From Pempheris klunzingeri (taxonomy: Eukaryota > Chordata > Actinopteri > Acropomatiformes > Pempheridae): DNA of 64,000 bases. The notes beneath the pieces are model-generated. The model saw only the letters and a program-made list of their open reading frames with translations. It had not been told where the DNA came from and did no database searches. Location: positions 5,724,977 to 5,788,976 of the forward strand of contig NC_092035.1 in the NCBI RefSeq assembly GCF_042242105.1. Reading direction: 5' to 3'. Position numbers and translations under genes: made by a program. Shown here piece by piece: positions 45,346 to 58,554 of this stretch (the first letter of the stretch is position 1; every line of letters begins with the position of its first letter).

Positions 45346-48089
45346 TGAGCACAGCTTTTGTTGCTGCGGTGCGATTCTCTGTTTGCCTTACTGTTAGTTG
45401 TCAAGTGTAAATAGGCCGTATGATGAGGTGTAATCTGGGTGACCATCACCCACCGCCATGTCAGTCGCCCCCCTTCCCTCAGATGCAACAAAACGGGGGC
45501 ATGCCCAGTGAGGCACGCGGGCATCGTGGGGGCATGTCTGGGGATGAGGTGGTCTGAATCAGAATTGTAGCCTCCAGGGTGCTTGTTTATCCCAGGGGAG
45601 GGTCGAGCACCCCTGAAATCTACTAAGCTATCGTCCTTGTCATTGTTGATAACAATAGACACAAAAATATCCCGGCTACGTGTTCCAATAAAGCCTTTCT
45701 TGGATTCAAAACACTCTGAGATACGCCTGCCAAAGTGCGCTGTTATGTGCAGCCTCACTCAGGACAGTTGAGGAACTTTTTGGGCTTGATGTAACCAAAG
45801 AAGTAGAGGTCAAACCGAACACACACACACAAACTTAGACATGCACACAACCCCAACAGTGCACAAACACACAACCGTGACATGCATATCCTCTCCAGCC
45901 TCCCTGTTCCTCCTGCTTTTTAATCTGCTTCTGTGTGTGGGTGTGTGTGCATCTATCTGCAAGTGTCTATGTGCAGAATTACAGGGCTTTGGAGGCATCC
46001 CATCCAGATTTTCCAATCCAGCACAAATCCAGCCTTCATGTCAGATGGACAGTTATGTGCAGGGCTTAATCTGACATTATTAGGGTTGGACGGCAGCAGC
46101 AGCAGAACGTTTAAGGGAGCTGCCAGGGAAAACAAACAGTGGGGTTTTGCTGTCTGGATTAGGAACAATGCAGACAATGAAGAATGTGTTTCACCTCATG
46201 GTCAATTGTTTTTATTTAGTGCAGATGCTCTCCATGCAAAATCCCATTTTAGGCTCATATCAAACAAAATGAAAGCTCTGAAATGAGTTTCCCAATATGC
46301 ATGTGCTTTTAATTCTTGTGCCTATACAGCACAAAATGGTAACCATGCCTTTACCTACCGACCTGACTGTAAAATGGCCCATGGGATAAACTGCAAATAG
46401 AGCATTAAATTTGCTCCACATTGAATCATAAAAGGAAGAGTGTGAGTAAAATAGAGTGCCACGTCAGAGGAAATCTGTTTTATATTTGAACAACAATGTT
46501 GGCTCACCTTCGAACCTCAAAACCAAGACTGGTGGCAGCTCTGGAAAAAATCTAGTTTACATAATGTTCTTGTATAATTGAGTGAAGTCTAATCCTCATT
46601 AGTGCAAAGTGCTCTCTGTCCTCAGTCTTTGAGAAATTACACATAATCTGTCAAAAGTTGCTTGATGGAGCAGTATTAATGGCTTAGGGGCTATAATAAG
46701 CCATCTAAATGAAAAACTGAAATCATAAATAATTCTCTACTGAATAAATCAACAGCATTTGTTAGCTGGAGATCCCTATATCAGCTTAAAACCTAAAAAT
46801 AAATGTTACTTGATGGCAGTGGTCAAACATTCTCCGTCAGGTCTTTTTAATGAAACACTTCTTTAGGTCAAAGGTTAAACTGCTTACCGGTTAAGATGTG
46901 GGGAAGCTCCTGATCAGGAGAAAGGAGGTGCAGTCTGGGAGTTTAAGACCAAGGTGGCAGATTATGGGCACACTAAGGGCTGGGGCAGGTCCCAGGGCCC
47001 TATAAGTTGACTAACCCTCCCCGCCCATGGCCTCCAGCAAGGTGATGAACCCAGGCTGGACCAGCATGCACAGACCCCCCATTAACACCCCTCCTCTGCC
47101 AGAGTTTGGCCTCATAATCACCCATGTGTCCTATCAGGGTGCCAGGGTCCTAATGGAGGCAGAAGGGCGTGAAGGAGAGAGTGAGGGAGATCCTAGTAAT
47201 AGTCAATCCAACTGATTGTTGATGGACACAGGAGAGTGTTGACAAAAGGGGGCTGAGTTGACCCCATTCGTAGCCATGTAGTGTGAAAAGAAAATATGAA
47301 AGTGTATGAAAAAATTCTGAAATTTTATGACATTATACAGGTTTATTCCACAGGAAAAAAGACTTTGAAAATGTTTAGAGATGCCATTTCATATCAGAAT
47401 ATTGACCAGTGGTTCATTTTACACAAATATGTTGTTTCATACATGTAACTTAAGAAGAAACACTACGATTTTAACTAAAAGATAGGGAAATGTTTCAGAA
47501 ACACCGTGTGATGAAATTGTGTGTGTGAGGGAGAGACGGGTCATATTGGCTTTGAGCTATTTTGGCCAGACTTTCCTCTGTAATCAATATGATTTTCCAT
47601 GAGTAACCCACAGCATGTAGCGCTGACCGTCAGGGAACAGAATGCCAGCTTGGTGGCTGGCTGTTGTCCAAAAACAATTCATATAAATTGCCTTTATTGG
47701 GTGAATCCTCACATAAAACTATAGTTTTGAAATCTACATTGATATTTCTGAACTTCACAACCAATGGTTTGGACGCTCTCTTCTGTAATTCCATATTGAA
47801 CAGATAAGTAATGAAATAAATGATTAGGAGGAGCAGGCAGAGAAATAAAAGGGACAAGATAAGACAGCCCTCAAGTTTATCTTTTGTTGAAAATGTAAGA
47901 AAGTTTAATCTTGAATCTTCAGTAAAGTTGTTCCTGCTGCCTCGCTGCTTAAATCTGTAAGTTGCTTGTATTTATTTGGAGGTTATTCTCTATTGACTCT
48001 CTCCTTTTTTAAAATTTCATTCAGCAACTAACAGCAAAACTCAATAGACGCTTATAACAAATGGCATCAGAGACATTTTAGGGGATGAG
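45346..48089. other. No recognised gene; one unassigned open frame
   Basis: A - strand open frame of 138 codons (45342-45758) sits in locally CpG-richer DNA, upstream of the candidate promoter. I do not recognise its product, and it has no splice or repeat signature. CA/TG-rich stretches lie at about 45820-45960. Confidence 0.35.
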
Positions 48090-48225
48090 CAGATTGCACA
48101 TCGTGTCATGGCAATCCCTCCAATAGATGTTGAGATATTTCATTCTGGATTGAGACTGAGGACTGGCTGGCAAACAGACAGACCTTTTTTGGCATCCATA
48201 GAGCCAAGCCACAAGCATGGTTAAA
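48090..48225 (-). repeat. Teleost DNA-transposon-like repeat, terminal part
   Basis: CATGGCAATCCCTCCAATAG, ATGTTGAGATATTTCATTCTGG, ACAGACAGACC and GGCATCCATAGAGCCAAGCC are, in this order, typical of one end of a very common percomorph non-coding repeat. Parts of the same family appear at 51060-51480 and 54480-54780. Confidence 0.6.
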
Positions 48226-50489
48226 AGACTTATAGATGCCTTATGGTGCTTTAAATATCCATTATCATAAGTGTTTGCTGTAAGAACCCTTAAGGTATAT
48301 TTTAGATCTTTGAAAAACTCGCAAACCACCAATGAACTTCTATTTTTTGATCTAAATCATTAGAGTATCTGAAAATGCCTGACCTCTGCTATCTATGAAG
48401 ATTTTTCAAAACACATTAAAAGCCATAAGATTCTGCAGGGAAGAATATTCTGATATTCTTAGTATTTCTATGATGGAGGACACTGGTGTAATAGCAGAAT
48501 GTAAAAGGTAATAAGCACACAGAAAGGAAGCTGTACTTAAACATGAATGAATGTAATCTAAAAAGAAATATAGAAGCCCTCATGAACCCTTTTTTCCATT
48601 TGATAATGTCTAACCATCTTTTTTATGTTGAGAGTTTATCCCCGATAGCCATAACCAGAGCACTCCTGTGTTGTGGGAACAATAAACCTCCCATAAGTGT
48701 TCAGCATCCTCTAAAAGCCTTCGCCCATAACTCTAAAGCTGCTCCACACAAAGCAACTCCATGTTCCTAATGGAAAATATCGCCTGACCTTCTCCACTGA
48801 TGTGGTCAATGCAGTCAGTAATGGGTACACGTTGCCTCCTAGCAAAAACCAATGATGAATAGACTTCTGTTTGGTGAGGATCTTTGTCTGACTCCTCTGG
48901 GCTCAAACACTGTGTTCTTGCTTTGATAGTGTACAAAAAAGACAAGATACTGTACCATGTAGTTGCAGGATACAAGGTACTATAACACTTATTTGTGAGG
49001 AAGTTTGTTTTTGCAGGACGACCAAAGAAAGCACAGACAACACTGAGTCATGGACTGATGCTTTATTTCCCATGTTAATCCAATATGCTGTCTTAATGCA
49101 ATTTAAACTTTGATGTTCTGTACGGACATTGAACATTATCATAGCAGAAAATGGGTTAAAAGTTATGGGAGATCATTTAGGAAGCGAAGATTGCTTTGTC
49201 TACTTCTGTCGTTTGGTCTCTTCCTGCAGTGATTTGGTGAATTGTTTGTAACAGACACTTAGATTTTGTTTTAATAAGGAAAACTAAAGACAAACCCGAA
49301 TCACAGTGGAGAAAATGCAGTTACAAAAGGAGTTTTTACAAAAGGTAGAATGCAATGCGTACAATTTGCCTTGTTTTTAAAAGTTGATCTCAAACACTAA
49401 AAGACAATCCCTGTGTTTTATTTCCAACATTTGACAGCTCACTAAATCCTCATCCCTTCTGTTGATCCTAATGTTTTCTTATCATCTAAGTGTATTGCCT
49501 TTACAGACTACATATTCTATCAAAACAAACCCTAGTGATGGCAGACTTATTCTGACAAAAACAAACCCGTTCCTGTTTTAACGACTGATCCTGCTTTGCT
49601 AAAAATGGAGTTGTGTTTGGCCTGCTACTGGTACCTCTGACCTCAAAGAAGCTTTAGAAAGTGGGTCTTTGTTGTTATATTTTGGCTGTAAACATCCATT
49701 GAGCAGTATTTCTCATATCAATACCACTTGTATAATGTGCATGAAGTGTAATGGCACTTGTAGTCCCAAACTCATTGCTAACTAACACCCATGAATGCAG
49801 CTTCGTGTACCTTTTAGCCATGATTAGCTTTAAAAAATTGGGTTTTTACCCTTTCTTTTTTACTGTCACTCAAATTGTGACATGCACCCATATTACAGGA
49901 CAGTTGTTTTATAATTGAAAGAGGGAAACTAATCTCTTACCTGAAGTATAAAGGTAGATTTGAGGTTCTTCTAACCTGCCCCCGTCCTTGATTACACCAT
50001 TCTCCAGACTTTTCTTTATATATTATACAAAATCTCGCAACCCCAGTTTATAATTTACCCAGTTGATTTGTTCACCTTTAATAACACCAGGTTTTGTTGA
50101 TTAATGTTTCCTGTACCTAAACACACCATGGTGCTTCGCAGGGTGTGTGCTTCAATCCAAGGATTGCCTTGGTGGTAATGCAGGACACAACATTGGTATT
50201 GAGTAATAACAATATTGTACAACGGGAATCTATTTTAATCAACACAATACATTGACACGTGGGCTCCCCTGGAACAATCCCGATAGGATTTAGACTCGTA
50301 CCATGCGATGAGATCTGACATGTTAAGATGCCGGGCACATACAGCTGTGAAATCAGATGGGGATGATGAGCAGGGCAACCATGTGCTGAACTATAGTGAT
50401 ATGAGCCAGGGGATTATGGGTATGGTAACTGCAGGGCAGGCAGGACAAGAATACACATCTGGGATGGAGATGATTTACAACGCACAGGA
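48226..50489. other. No gene recognised
   Basis: AT-rich DNA with only short unsupported frames. Confidence 0.5.
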
Positions 50490-50601
50490 CTGATGATGGT
50501 TGGATGATGGATAAATCAATGGACAGATGGATGAATAAACAAATGAATGGGAAGATACATGAACTCCTAAGTGGATAGATAGATGAACAAATGGATGACT
50601 G
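50490..50601 (+). repeat. GGATGAAT-like minisatellite, decayed
   Basis: It is composed of imperfect 4-base-based units such as GATGGATAAA, GATGGATGAATAAA and GATAGATAGATGAA. Confidence 0.7.
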
Positions 50602-51059
50602 GTGCATTGCAGTGGCAGAGCAAACCATTTTCTCAGCCCATCCAAAGAGTGCAGTGATAGAAATTGGACCTGACCATGCCAGAGGCTGGAGACGAGACAC
50701 GCTCGCACACACATGGAGGAACATCACTGAACCTCAGAAGGACAGTTTTTGACGCTAGCAAAGTTAGAGGGCCCGTAACACACAAACACTCGAGACAACC
50801 TCAGGGGCCTCAAGTAGAAGTAGAGTCGACTGAAACAGCCAGACTGCATTTATTGAATATTTAAAAGCTGCAGATACACTGTAAATTCATATGGGAGACA
50901 TACAGTTTATCAGGTATGAATAATTAAATGATACAAATATTTTTAGTTTTTACTCATCTTTTGTTACCAGGGAACATGAACAGCAAAACGTAGCAGATCG
51001 GAAAATAGTTTTGTATTAAGAAGTGTTGTGACTCATCCCACCACCTTGTTCCAGACTGA

Positions 51060-51485
51060 AATATCTGCTAACTGTGAAATAACTGTGAAATTTTATAGAA
51101 ACATTCATAGTCCCCTGGGGATGATTGGTAGTGACTTTGGTGATCTTCTGGCTTGTGGTTTTTAGTGAAATTTCTAAAAAAAAAATGATTCAATGGATTG
51201 TCATAAGATTTTGCACACACATTCATCTTCCCCTGAGGATGGATTATAACAACGTTGGTCATCATTTGACTTTTAGTTTAGCGCCATCATCAGGTCATAT
51301 CATAACATTGTCCAATAGTTCGGTTTATGGCCAAATACCTACCCATCAGTTTCAGCTGTACTTTATGTTTAGTGTAATTAGCAAAAATCAGCATGCTGGA
51401 CATCAACATGTTAACAGTGAGCTTGTGAGCTTATTAGCATGATTACATTAGCATTTAATTCACAGCACCGCTGTGCCGATGCACT
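51060..51485 (+). repeat. Teleost non-autonomous transposon copy
   Basis: It contains CCCCTGGGGATG..., CCCCTGAGGATGGATTATAAC, TTTAGCGCCATCATCAGGTC, CAATAGTTCGGTTTATG, CAGCATGCTGGACATCA, TGTTAACAGTGAGCTTGTG, CAGCACCGCTGTGCC and AACATGGCT in order. I know these as successive parts of an abundant percomorph repeat. Its start appears duplicated (two CCCCTG.GGATG blocks). There is no coding capacity. Confidence 0.65.
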
Positions 51486-54479
51486 CTCATAGGGACGTTA
51501 ACATGGCTAATATGGCCTAATTGTCATATTTGTTTTTGAGGGCACTGAACTGCCAATAGTGTTGCCAGATTAGAAAAAGTTAATTATGAGTTGTATGTAT
51601 GTAGTTGGATTTTTGTTTCTTTTGGTAGTGTTTCATCAAATAACCTGTCATTTACCCCATTTTTCCATGGACTCAATATAATTAGATGTGAATAGATTCA
51701 TTAAGATTTGAGTTATTCATGAACGGAAGCTGTTTGCTGTCAGCCATAGTCAGCATGTCTCTAATATTACATGCATCTCTACAAATTGTATTTTGTGAGA
51801 CTGAGCATCAGGTAATAGTTCATTTTGAAGTCTTTTGTTGCATTTCCAGCTATTTTTATATGTTATTTCACACCACTGTGAAACTGTGTTCATTATCTAC
51901 CAACACTGTTTGAGTTTTGCAGCAAAGGGAATAATGATTAACTGGAAGAGGCATAAGCTATCTTGGTTTTGCCACAAATAGATGTTTTGAAGACTTTTTT
52001 TTGAAGATATTGGAAGTACAACATAAAAAGAGACAAACAAAAAGACAGAATACAACAATAATTGCCCAGTAGTGACTCCCATCCTCCAAATCCTCTCCCA
52101 CAAACTAAAACAAGGATCTCTTGGAGTCTGAAGGATATGGAGGATGAAAATTTCATCAATTTAATCATAATAAGAAAAGATAACTTTAAAGACTGAGACT
52201 GGTGTCAGATTTTTCATCACTCTCCAGCTCCAAATTAATAATGTCAAGAAAAGTGTGAACCCACTGGGTTTTTGTAATTGATTGTGGAAGTTTCCAAGAT
52301 AAAGCAATCATTTTTTGGCTGCAGTTCCTGCTGGGAAAAGACGCCTTTTTCAGGATGACAGATTAAGTGCTGATACATCTTGTCTCCGTCCTTGTTGCTA
52401 AGCACTCGAAGCTGCGCTGTAGCTAGAGACCGCCTGTCAATCAAGCGGTTTGCCTGTGACTGTAAGTACTTTTGCCTTTTGGATCTTATGTAGATGACCG
52501 TGTTGCTGCAGCTTGGCCACCCACAGCGCATAATGATCACACAGAACACACACATACACAGTGATTTCTCTTTCATACTCTCTCTTCTACACACACTCTC
52601 ACATACACACACAGAAACTGCCCCGGCTGCCTCCTAGCTGAAGCTGCCAGTGTGGCAGAACCAGTTGCTTTGACAAAGGACACAAGTTCCCCTGGGTGTC
52701 AGTAGGACTGAAGCCTTGATGCCCTGAATATACTGGAAGTGTTGCTGTTTGCATGTGGGTGTGTGTTGGAGTGTCTCTATAGTGTATGCAAAGGTCCTGT
52801 GTGGTTATTCTTTACTTGGGAGGACCAAGTGTGCTCACAAGTATGGAACAGTGAAGGAGTCTGTGGGTTAGATGGTAAAAGGGTTAAGGTAAGGTTAAAT
52901 GTCTGAAACATAAAATGAAGCTCTTTTTCAGTGATCACATGTGTTCAAAGGGGATTTAGTGGAATGATGAGGCAGATTTAAGGTTTTTTAAAATCAGAAT
53001 TGTTCTTAGAAAGTCTTGGATTCAAGTCTAACAGTAACAACAGATCTGGGAATATTCATATAAATGGGTATTCCAACATGGTGCCCCATTCACTTCAATG
53101 AAAGTTCTTCTTCTCTCTCTGGTTGTTTTATTCTCTCTGTGGTTTTGCATCATTCATGCGTCTACAAAACACCAAACCCAAGCAGTAACATTAGAAATAG
53201 AACCTGTAAACTGGAGCGGTTAATCTTAAATGCCAAAAATACATAGCAGAAGCCACACCGAGAAATACATATGCACATGAAATCACAGACAAATGGAGGA
53301 ATATCAGATCAATAATAATAGCTTGGATTTATATTGAGCCTTTCAAGAAACCTAAGGACTCTTTGCATAGTATAAAAAAATAAAAAAGCAGGAGCAGAGT
53401 CAGGAGAGGTTGTAGACTGTAGTGAACTCAAACACCTCTCTCTACTTCATCAGTCTAAATAAAGAACCAAACCCAGTAGTTGTGTCACCTACACAACTAT
53501 GTAAATGGCCAACTGCAAATTAATGATGAAAAAGAAAACAATGCAAGAAAATAAAATGTCTAAAATGTGTTTTGAATCAAAAGAAAGCAGATGGAAATCA
53601 GAGCCACGCCATGCGCATGTCTGCATGACATAATAACACGCTGTTCCATGTAATATTTGTTTTTATCTAAACTCTGGACAGGGTCTGATTTTTAAGTTAT
53701 TAATGTCTCTTCCTGTTGTCATGCGTCAAACTACCATCTCTTTTTTTTTTTTTATTTTCATTCACCAGGATTATGTAAAAGCCTAGTGTGTCCTGCAGGA
53801 TGGACGTGGATTTGCTGCTCACTAAAACTGACATTCCTCATGGCTGCTGCACCATATGTGGAGCTGCTCACTTAGCCCATGCATGGCTGGCTTTCATCAT
53901 TAGCAAAGAATTAGAAAAAAAACCCCTAATTAGGCCTTGTAGTTTCAAACATTTGTCCTCCCCCTCAAGTAAAGATTTAGCGGTTTTCGTGGCTGCAGAA
54001 ATGTGTAAAATGGAGGAAAAAATCTGAATGAGTGACGTAATTCGAATACATTAAAGATATAAAAACATGAGACAAATCAAGAAAGTCATGTCAGGACAGT
54101 CTTTGAAGTAAAACATTATAAATGGAGCTGTCCAGCCCCAGCAGGGAGTGTTTGTGATTTGTAATTCTTTCCATCATTGTCATTATGTGTTATTATTTGC
54201 ATCCAGATCTCTGTAAGGTAGAACAAACCACTCAGCTGTGGAAAATTGGAATTACACCCTGCAGCTCAGTGATTTTTTAATGGGGATATATTTTCATTAA
54301 TTTGTTTTTTTTAACAGTACAGTTCTGAATGGTTAATAAAGTTTGTTAAATAAACATGGTTCAGGGAATAATTCAGGACCAAATGTGAACACTCATAATT
54401 CATATTAATATACAGGTTGCTTGCGTGCTAATGACAGATGGTGAATCATTTTGGTCCATTTGATTAATATCTTGCATTG
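51486..54479. other. No gene recognised
   Basis: Contains CA/TG-rich patches (52540-52615) and homopolymer T (53741-53753). No credible coding exon was found. Confidence 0.5.
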
Positions 54480-54780
54480 TAATTTTTTTTGTGTTAATGG
54501 TCCCCAGAGGATGAATCCTGGTGACTCTGGTGATGCTCTGACTTTCCCTCTTGTGCCACCTGAGGTTGACATGTGTGGTTTGGAGTGAAACTATTGGACA
54601 GAGTGACACATGAATGCATCATTATTTGGATTATAAATAGTGATGCATTCATGTGTCATGTCGCTCAGAGGATGAATCCTAGTGATGCTAGTGATCCCCT
54701 GACTTTTCTAAAGCCATTTGCAAGCCAAAGTTTTCATATATTCTCTGAAATACCTCAACGTCTGGTCAGCCTGGTCATAA
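54480..54780 (+). repeat. Worn copy of the same teleost repeat, with an internal hairpin
   Basis: CCCAGAGGATGAATCCTGGTG and CTCAGAGGATGAATCCTAGTG occur twice in direct orientation about 160 bases apart, with a near-perfect inverted repeat between them (54604-54658). Confidence 0.55.
54604..54658. repeat. Hairpin with 23-base arms and 7-base loop
   Basis: Arms 54605-54627 and 54635-54657 are reverse complements with a single difference that would be a G-U pair in RNA. One further A-T pair extends the stem. The loop is GGATTAT. It could be a young inverted duplication in a repeat or a pre-miRNA-like fold. Confidence 0.8.
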
Positions 54781-55949
54781 CATAGTCTGGGGTCTAACAC
54801 ATGTCAGTAGATTTATCCCATGAATTAATGACATTTTGTGAGTTATTTCATTCGGTATCATCTGGTGTGATAAATGCTTGTGCTACTGTTGTAATTAGTG
54901 CATCCCACTGCTTCCTTGTTGATGAAATATTAAACTTCAGCTGCGTGCAGTTAGCACCACTCAAGCGGTACAGTCCCTGAATGTGTGTTTTACAGCGTAA
55001 TAAGGTTGACAAGTGCACGGACAGATCGTACTGTATATCTGCACGGTGATGTGGTCTGGCCTCGTTTCTGCACTGGATGTGTGCGCTCTGCTGGAGGAAG
55101 ACGTGATCTGAAGTTGGTTGACTCATAATCTTGGCATTGCCAAGGGACAAATGGTGTTGTGCAGGCTGCTAGCTCCCCTTGGTGGAGAGAGTTGGTACAC
55201 AGAAGTAAACAGGATTAATCTTCAGTCACCATGGCTCAGCCTTCATCAGGATGTGAGCTGTGACACTTTAGTGGGACGGTAAATTAATGCTGTGTCACGT
55301 TTCAAGATAATGAAACTTGTAAATGATCAGTTACGGTCATGAAATATTTTACTATCATTGCAATTATCAGACTAAACTCAGCATAAATCAGCAAATCCCT
55401 CATGACGAATCTTGTGATGATCATCTTTAAGCCAGTATCAGGAAGTAGTATCAGTTAAAAGATTAGATCTTAGAATTCGAGCTGCAGATGTCAGTGAGAA
55501 CTTTGAGTCAGGAGCAAAATAATTCTCAGAAATGTCTTCAAACTCAAAAACCAAAAACCAAAAACGGGAAATTAGTCATGAAAGTTCCTGTCATAATTCA
55601 TCCCGCATTGTGTTTTTCAAAGCAGAGGGAACCTTAATCCTTTTATGGTGCATCGTGACTCCAGGGCGCTTTCATTCTGCTTTCTCTCAGAGCATCACAC
55701 ACTCACACAGCAGATAGACATTAGCATAGTGCCATAAACATGGGAGCAACACATGATTTTTGCCTCCTGGGAGCGGAGAGAGAGAGGAAGAGCTCATGAA
55801 GCTTGCAGTAAAGTGGAACTTTAACAATAAAGCAGCTACAGCTGTAACATGGCTACGATGTGTAACTTCCAAGCTGGAAATCCTTTGGTTTGTTGGCAAG
55901 TTAGTGCATGTTAATAGCCATTAAACTGGGGTTCATCAATTTGTGCTCT

Positions 55950-56575
55950 AAATGATAAAAATAAATACTGTAGTTAAGTACAAATTAGAGGTACTTTTAT
56001 TTTATTTGAGTATTTCCATTTCAGGCAACTTTATACTTCAACTTCACTACATCAGTTGACAGATACTAGATACTAGTTACTGTGAATCTGCATCTCCAGA
56101 TTTGGTGATTATGTTATTTTTTCTGATATATATCTGGTATATTGAAGTGCTCCTATGCATCTAGAACATGTTCCTACTATTCAATGATAATTAGTAATAA
56201 TTGAAGTACTTGATAGCTGGAAAATTCATCACCACAAAGCTGAAAACAGGCTGTTTTTCTCCTTAAAAGTTAAAACTTTTTAAAGATACACATTTCTCAC
56301 AGGATAGCAACGTCACAAACATATGATCTTATAGACCATGATGCTTTGCTGCAGATTAAACTACCCAACAGTATGCAAAGTGGCACAACTTTAAACATGT
56401 ACAGCAGGAATTGGAACATCCACATTAATGCAGCTGTAATATTAATTCAGAAACATGAGATATAACAGGAGCATATAACAGGGAGCATTTTACTGCATAA
56501 TAACTTACATACTTTTACTTCAGTTAGGTTTTGAATGCAGTACTTTTACTTGCAGTGTGGTTTTGGAGGGAGTCA
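55950..56575 (+). repeat. 'AGTACTTTTACTT' teleost repeat, left part (interrupted)
   Basis: ACTGTAGTTAAGTACAAATT, GAGGTACTTTTATTTT, GAGTATTTCCATTTC, ACTTTATACTTCAACTTCAC, AAACTACCCAACAGTATG and GCAGTACTTTTACTTGCAGTG follow the order of this fish repeat. The expected 3' end is absent here but is found at 57371-57430, after an LTR element. Confidence 0.75.
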
Positions 56576-57370
56576 CACAAAAGTTAAAGGAGACTGCCCG
56601 TGTGGAGGCTTGTTGTTAACCTGCCAGTTTTTTTGTTGTTTGCCTTGATCTGGTGTATAAGACAGCCTAACCAGTGGAACTACTTTCCCGATAGGTATTA
56701 GAACGAAGTCTATTCGTGGACTCGTTGTTTATTGCTTTAGTTTGTTGTTTTTGTGCATTAGTACGGCCACAGCATTTTGCTTTGGGTACACCTCCATGAC
56801 CGTCGAGGTAGGTCGCCATTCTGCATGGTTGCCTGGCCGAGTCATTGGGCTCTGTGTATAAGTTTCCCACCGACACCGGTGCACGAAGACTAGGGTTGAG
56901 ACAGACAGTTAGATTCCTGGTCAGGTAGTTAGCCAGGGGAGAGGATGTTCTACCTTGTGGCTGCTGCACTGGGTTGACGTTAAACTTTTTTGTTTTTTTT
57001 AAAACAAAAAGGGCCAACGGAGGTTGGCTTAACCCTGGATTTTTTGGCAGGGAACATTTTATGGGAGGGGGTGTGACGGCCTTGTGATGTGTCCTTCCCT
57101 GTTCTCCAGCCGGACTCTGGAGAAGTGGGCGTTGACTTGCCTGGCCCACAACTGTAGGTGTGGTCCAGGCATATAAAAGGACGTCTGTTCTCTCTCTCGC
57201 TCTCTCTCTCTCTGTCTGAGCTGAATTGCTGGCTGGCCACATGGCCAGAGCCCTTTGTTGTTTGGAATGGGCCTATTTCTGTTAAATTACTTGGTGGAAA
57301 TAAATATCTTTTCTGGAATTTTTGTGTGAACTCTCTCACTTGTTGCAACCTGTGAGCCAGGGTTGTAACA
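56576..57370 (+). mobile_element. 3' end of an LTR retrotransposon (internal tail, PPT and LTR), nested
   Basis: The LTR is 57072-57370 (about 299 bases), starting TGTGACGG and ending TTGTAACA. It has a TATA box (CATATAAAAGG, 57170-57180), a CT-rich leader and AATAAA (57299-57304). A polypurine tract (GGGAGGGGG) ends immediately before it. The preceding 400-500 bases look like non-coding internal sequence; no gag or pol is left. PPT plus LTR structure suggests a Ty3/Gypsy-type element, but without pol I cannot prove the family. The 5' boundary is uncertain. Confidence 0.7.
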
Positions 57371-57430
57371 GTGATATTAGTAATTTTGCTTAAGTAAAGG
57401 ATCTTAGTACTTTGTCCGCCACCAGTAACT
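57371..57430 (+). repeat. 'AGTACTTTTACTT' teleost repeat, right end
   Basis: TTGCTTAAGTAAAGGATCTTAG followed by TACTTTGTCCGCCACCAGTA is the usual 3' end of this repeat, separated from its left part by the LTR element. Confidence 0.75.
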
Positions 57431-57516
57431 AGCAAATAATCGGCCTCAAAAGGCACAAGATGAAGAAGTAACTACCTTTGTACCTTTGGTGCAGTTTTCC
57501 GGCCAGCCTGAAAACT

Positions 57517-57750
57517 TTAAACTCCTGCAGCTCTCTGCCTTTGTGGAGCAGAAAAGTCCCTTTCTCCAGCGGATGATTCATCTCTTGCAGGGGGATCCCG
57601 AGGCGTTCCCAGACCAGACGGGATATTTAAACCCTCCAGCATGTTCTTGATCTGCCCTGCTTTTGTCTTCAGTCCCAGTTGATCAAAATATCCACCACTG
57701 GGAGGCATCCAGGAGGCGTCCTGAGCTGCTGAACTGTCTCTTATCAACAA
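57517..57750 (-). other. Unidentified open reading frame (77 codons)
   Basis: The - strand frame contains GGYFDQLGLKTKAG and KNMLEGLNIPSGLG, is rich in charged residues and G/P, and is locally more CpG- and GC-rich than its surroundings. A coding exon or exapted sequence is possible, but I recognise no family and see no matching donor/acceptor pair with certainty. It may equally be chance. Confidence 0.25.
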
Positions 57751-58554
57751 CAGAGAACACTGGTTCTTTGTGAGGATTTTTTCTTAGATCTGTGTCCCCA
57801 AACAAAGTCATAAAGCTTCTCCCCTGCCTTTGTACTATTGGGTTATTTCAATAATGACACGTGTATATCTTAGAGTGAAAGTATTCACCCTCTGCTTGGA
57901 AGTTTTTGTATTTTTTTTGTTGACTCTGATCTGATCAACAGAAGAAATCCGTCAAAGTCACGCCAAAGTGACTTCAACTTGAAGCTTAACTACAAAGCTG
58001 CTGATTTCTGAGCGCGCTGTTGATGGTGACACAGTGCAGGAGGAGCTGCTCACAGCTGCAAATAATCACAACAAATTATGTGTGGCACTCAGACAGCTGG
58101 AGGATTATGAGAAGCAAAATATTAATATATTACATCTGAGAACAAGTACAGTGCTGTGTGTGTGTGTTTAGTTGACTGTAATGTTCTTTGACTAACATCC
58201 ATCAGTATGTTATGAACTAATGCACACTAACTGTAAATACAGCCCACACAGTTAGTCAGAATACCTTTCCTGCATACAAATAGTACCCAGTATGGAATTA
58301 GTACAAAGCAACACTGCAACAATTACAGCTGTACTTGAGAAAGTCTCACTTCAGTAACCCCAGGAGGCAGCAGAGTCATATATTGATTTGTACCAAGTCT
58401 GTACTATATGGTACATACTAACTGTATAGACTGTGTACCCTCATGTGAACTAATATGTACCAGTTTTTAGTTTATACACTGCCAGGATGCTCAATTTATA
58501 ATAACACATCACAATTTATTTGCTGATTTTTATTCTTTTTTTAATTAATGATGA
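57751..58554. other. No gene recognised
   Basis: Intergenic or intronic DNA with a short GT tract near 58155. Confidence 0.5.

Noticed and set aside
56667-57456. Two long - strand open frames over the LTR region
   Set aside because: They run antisense to the LTR retrotransposon tail and show no gag, pol or env motif; the signals (PPT, TATA, AATAAA) all point to the + strand.
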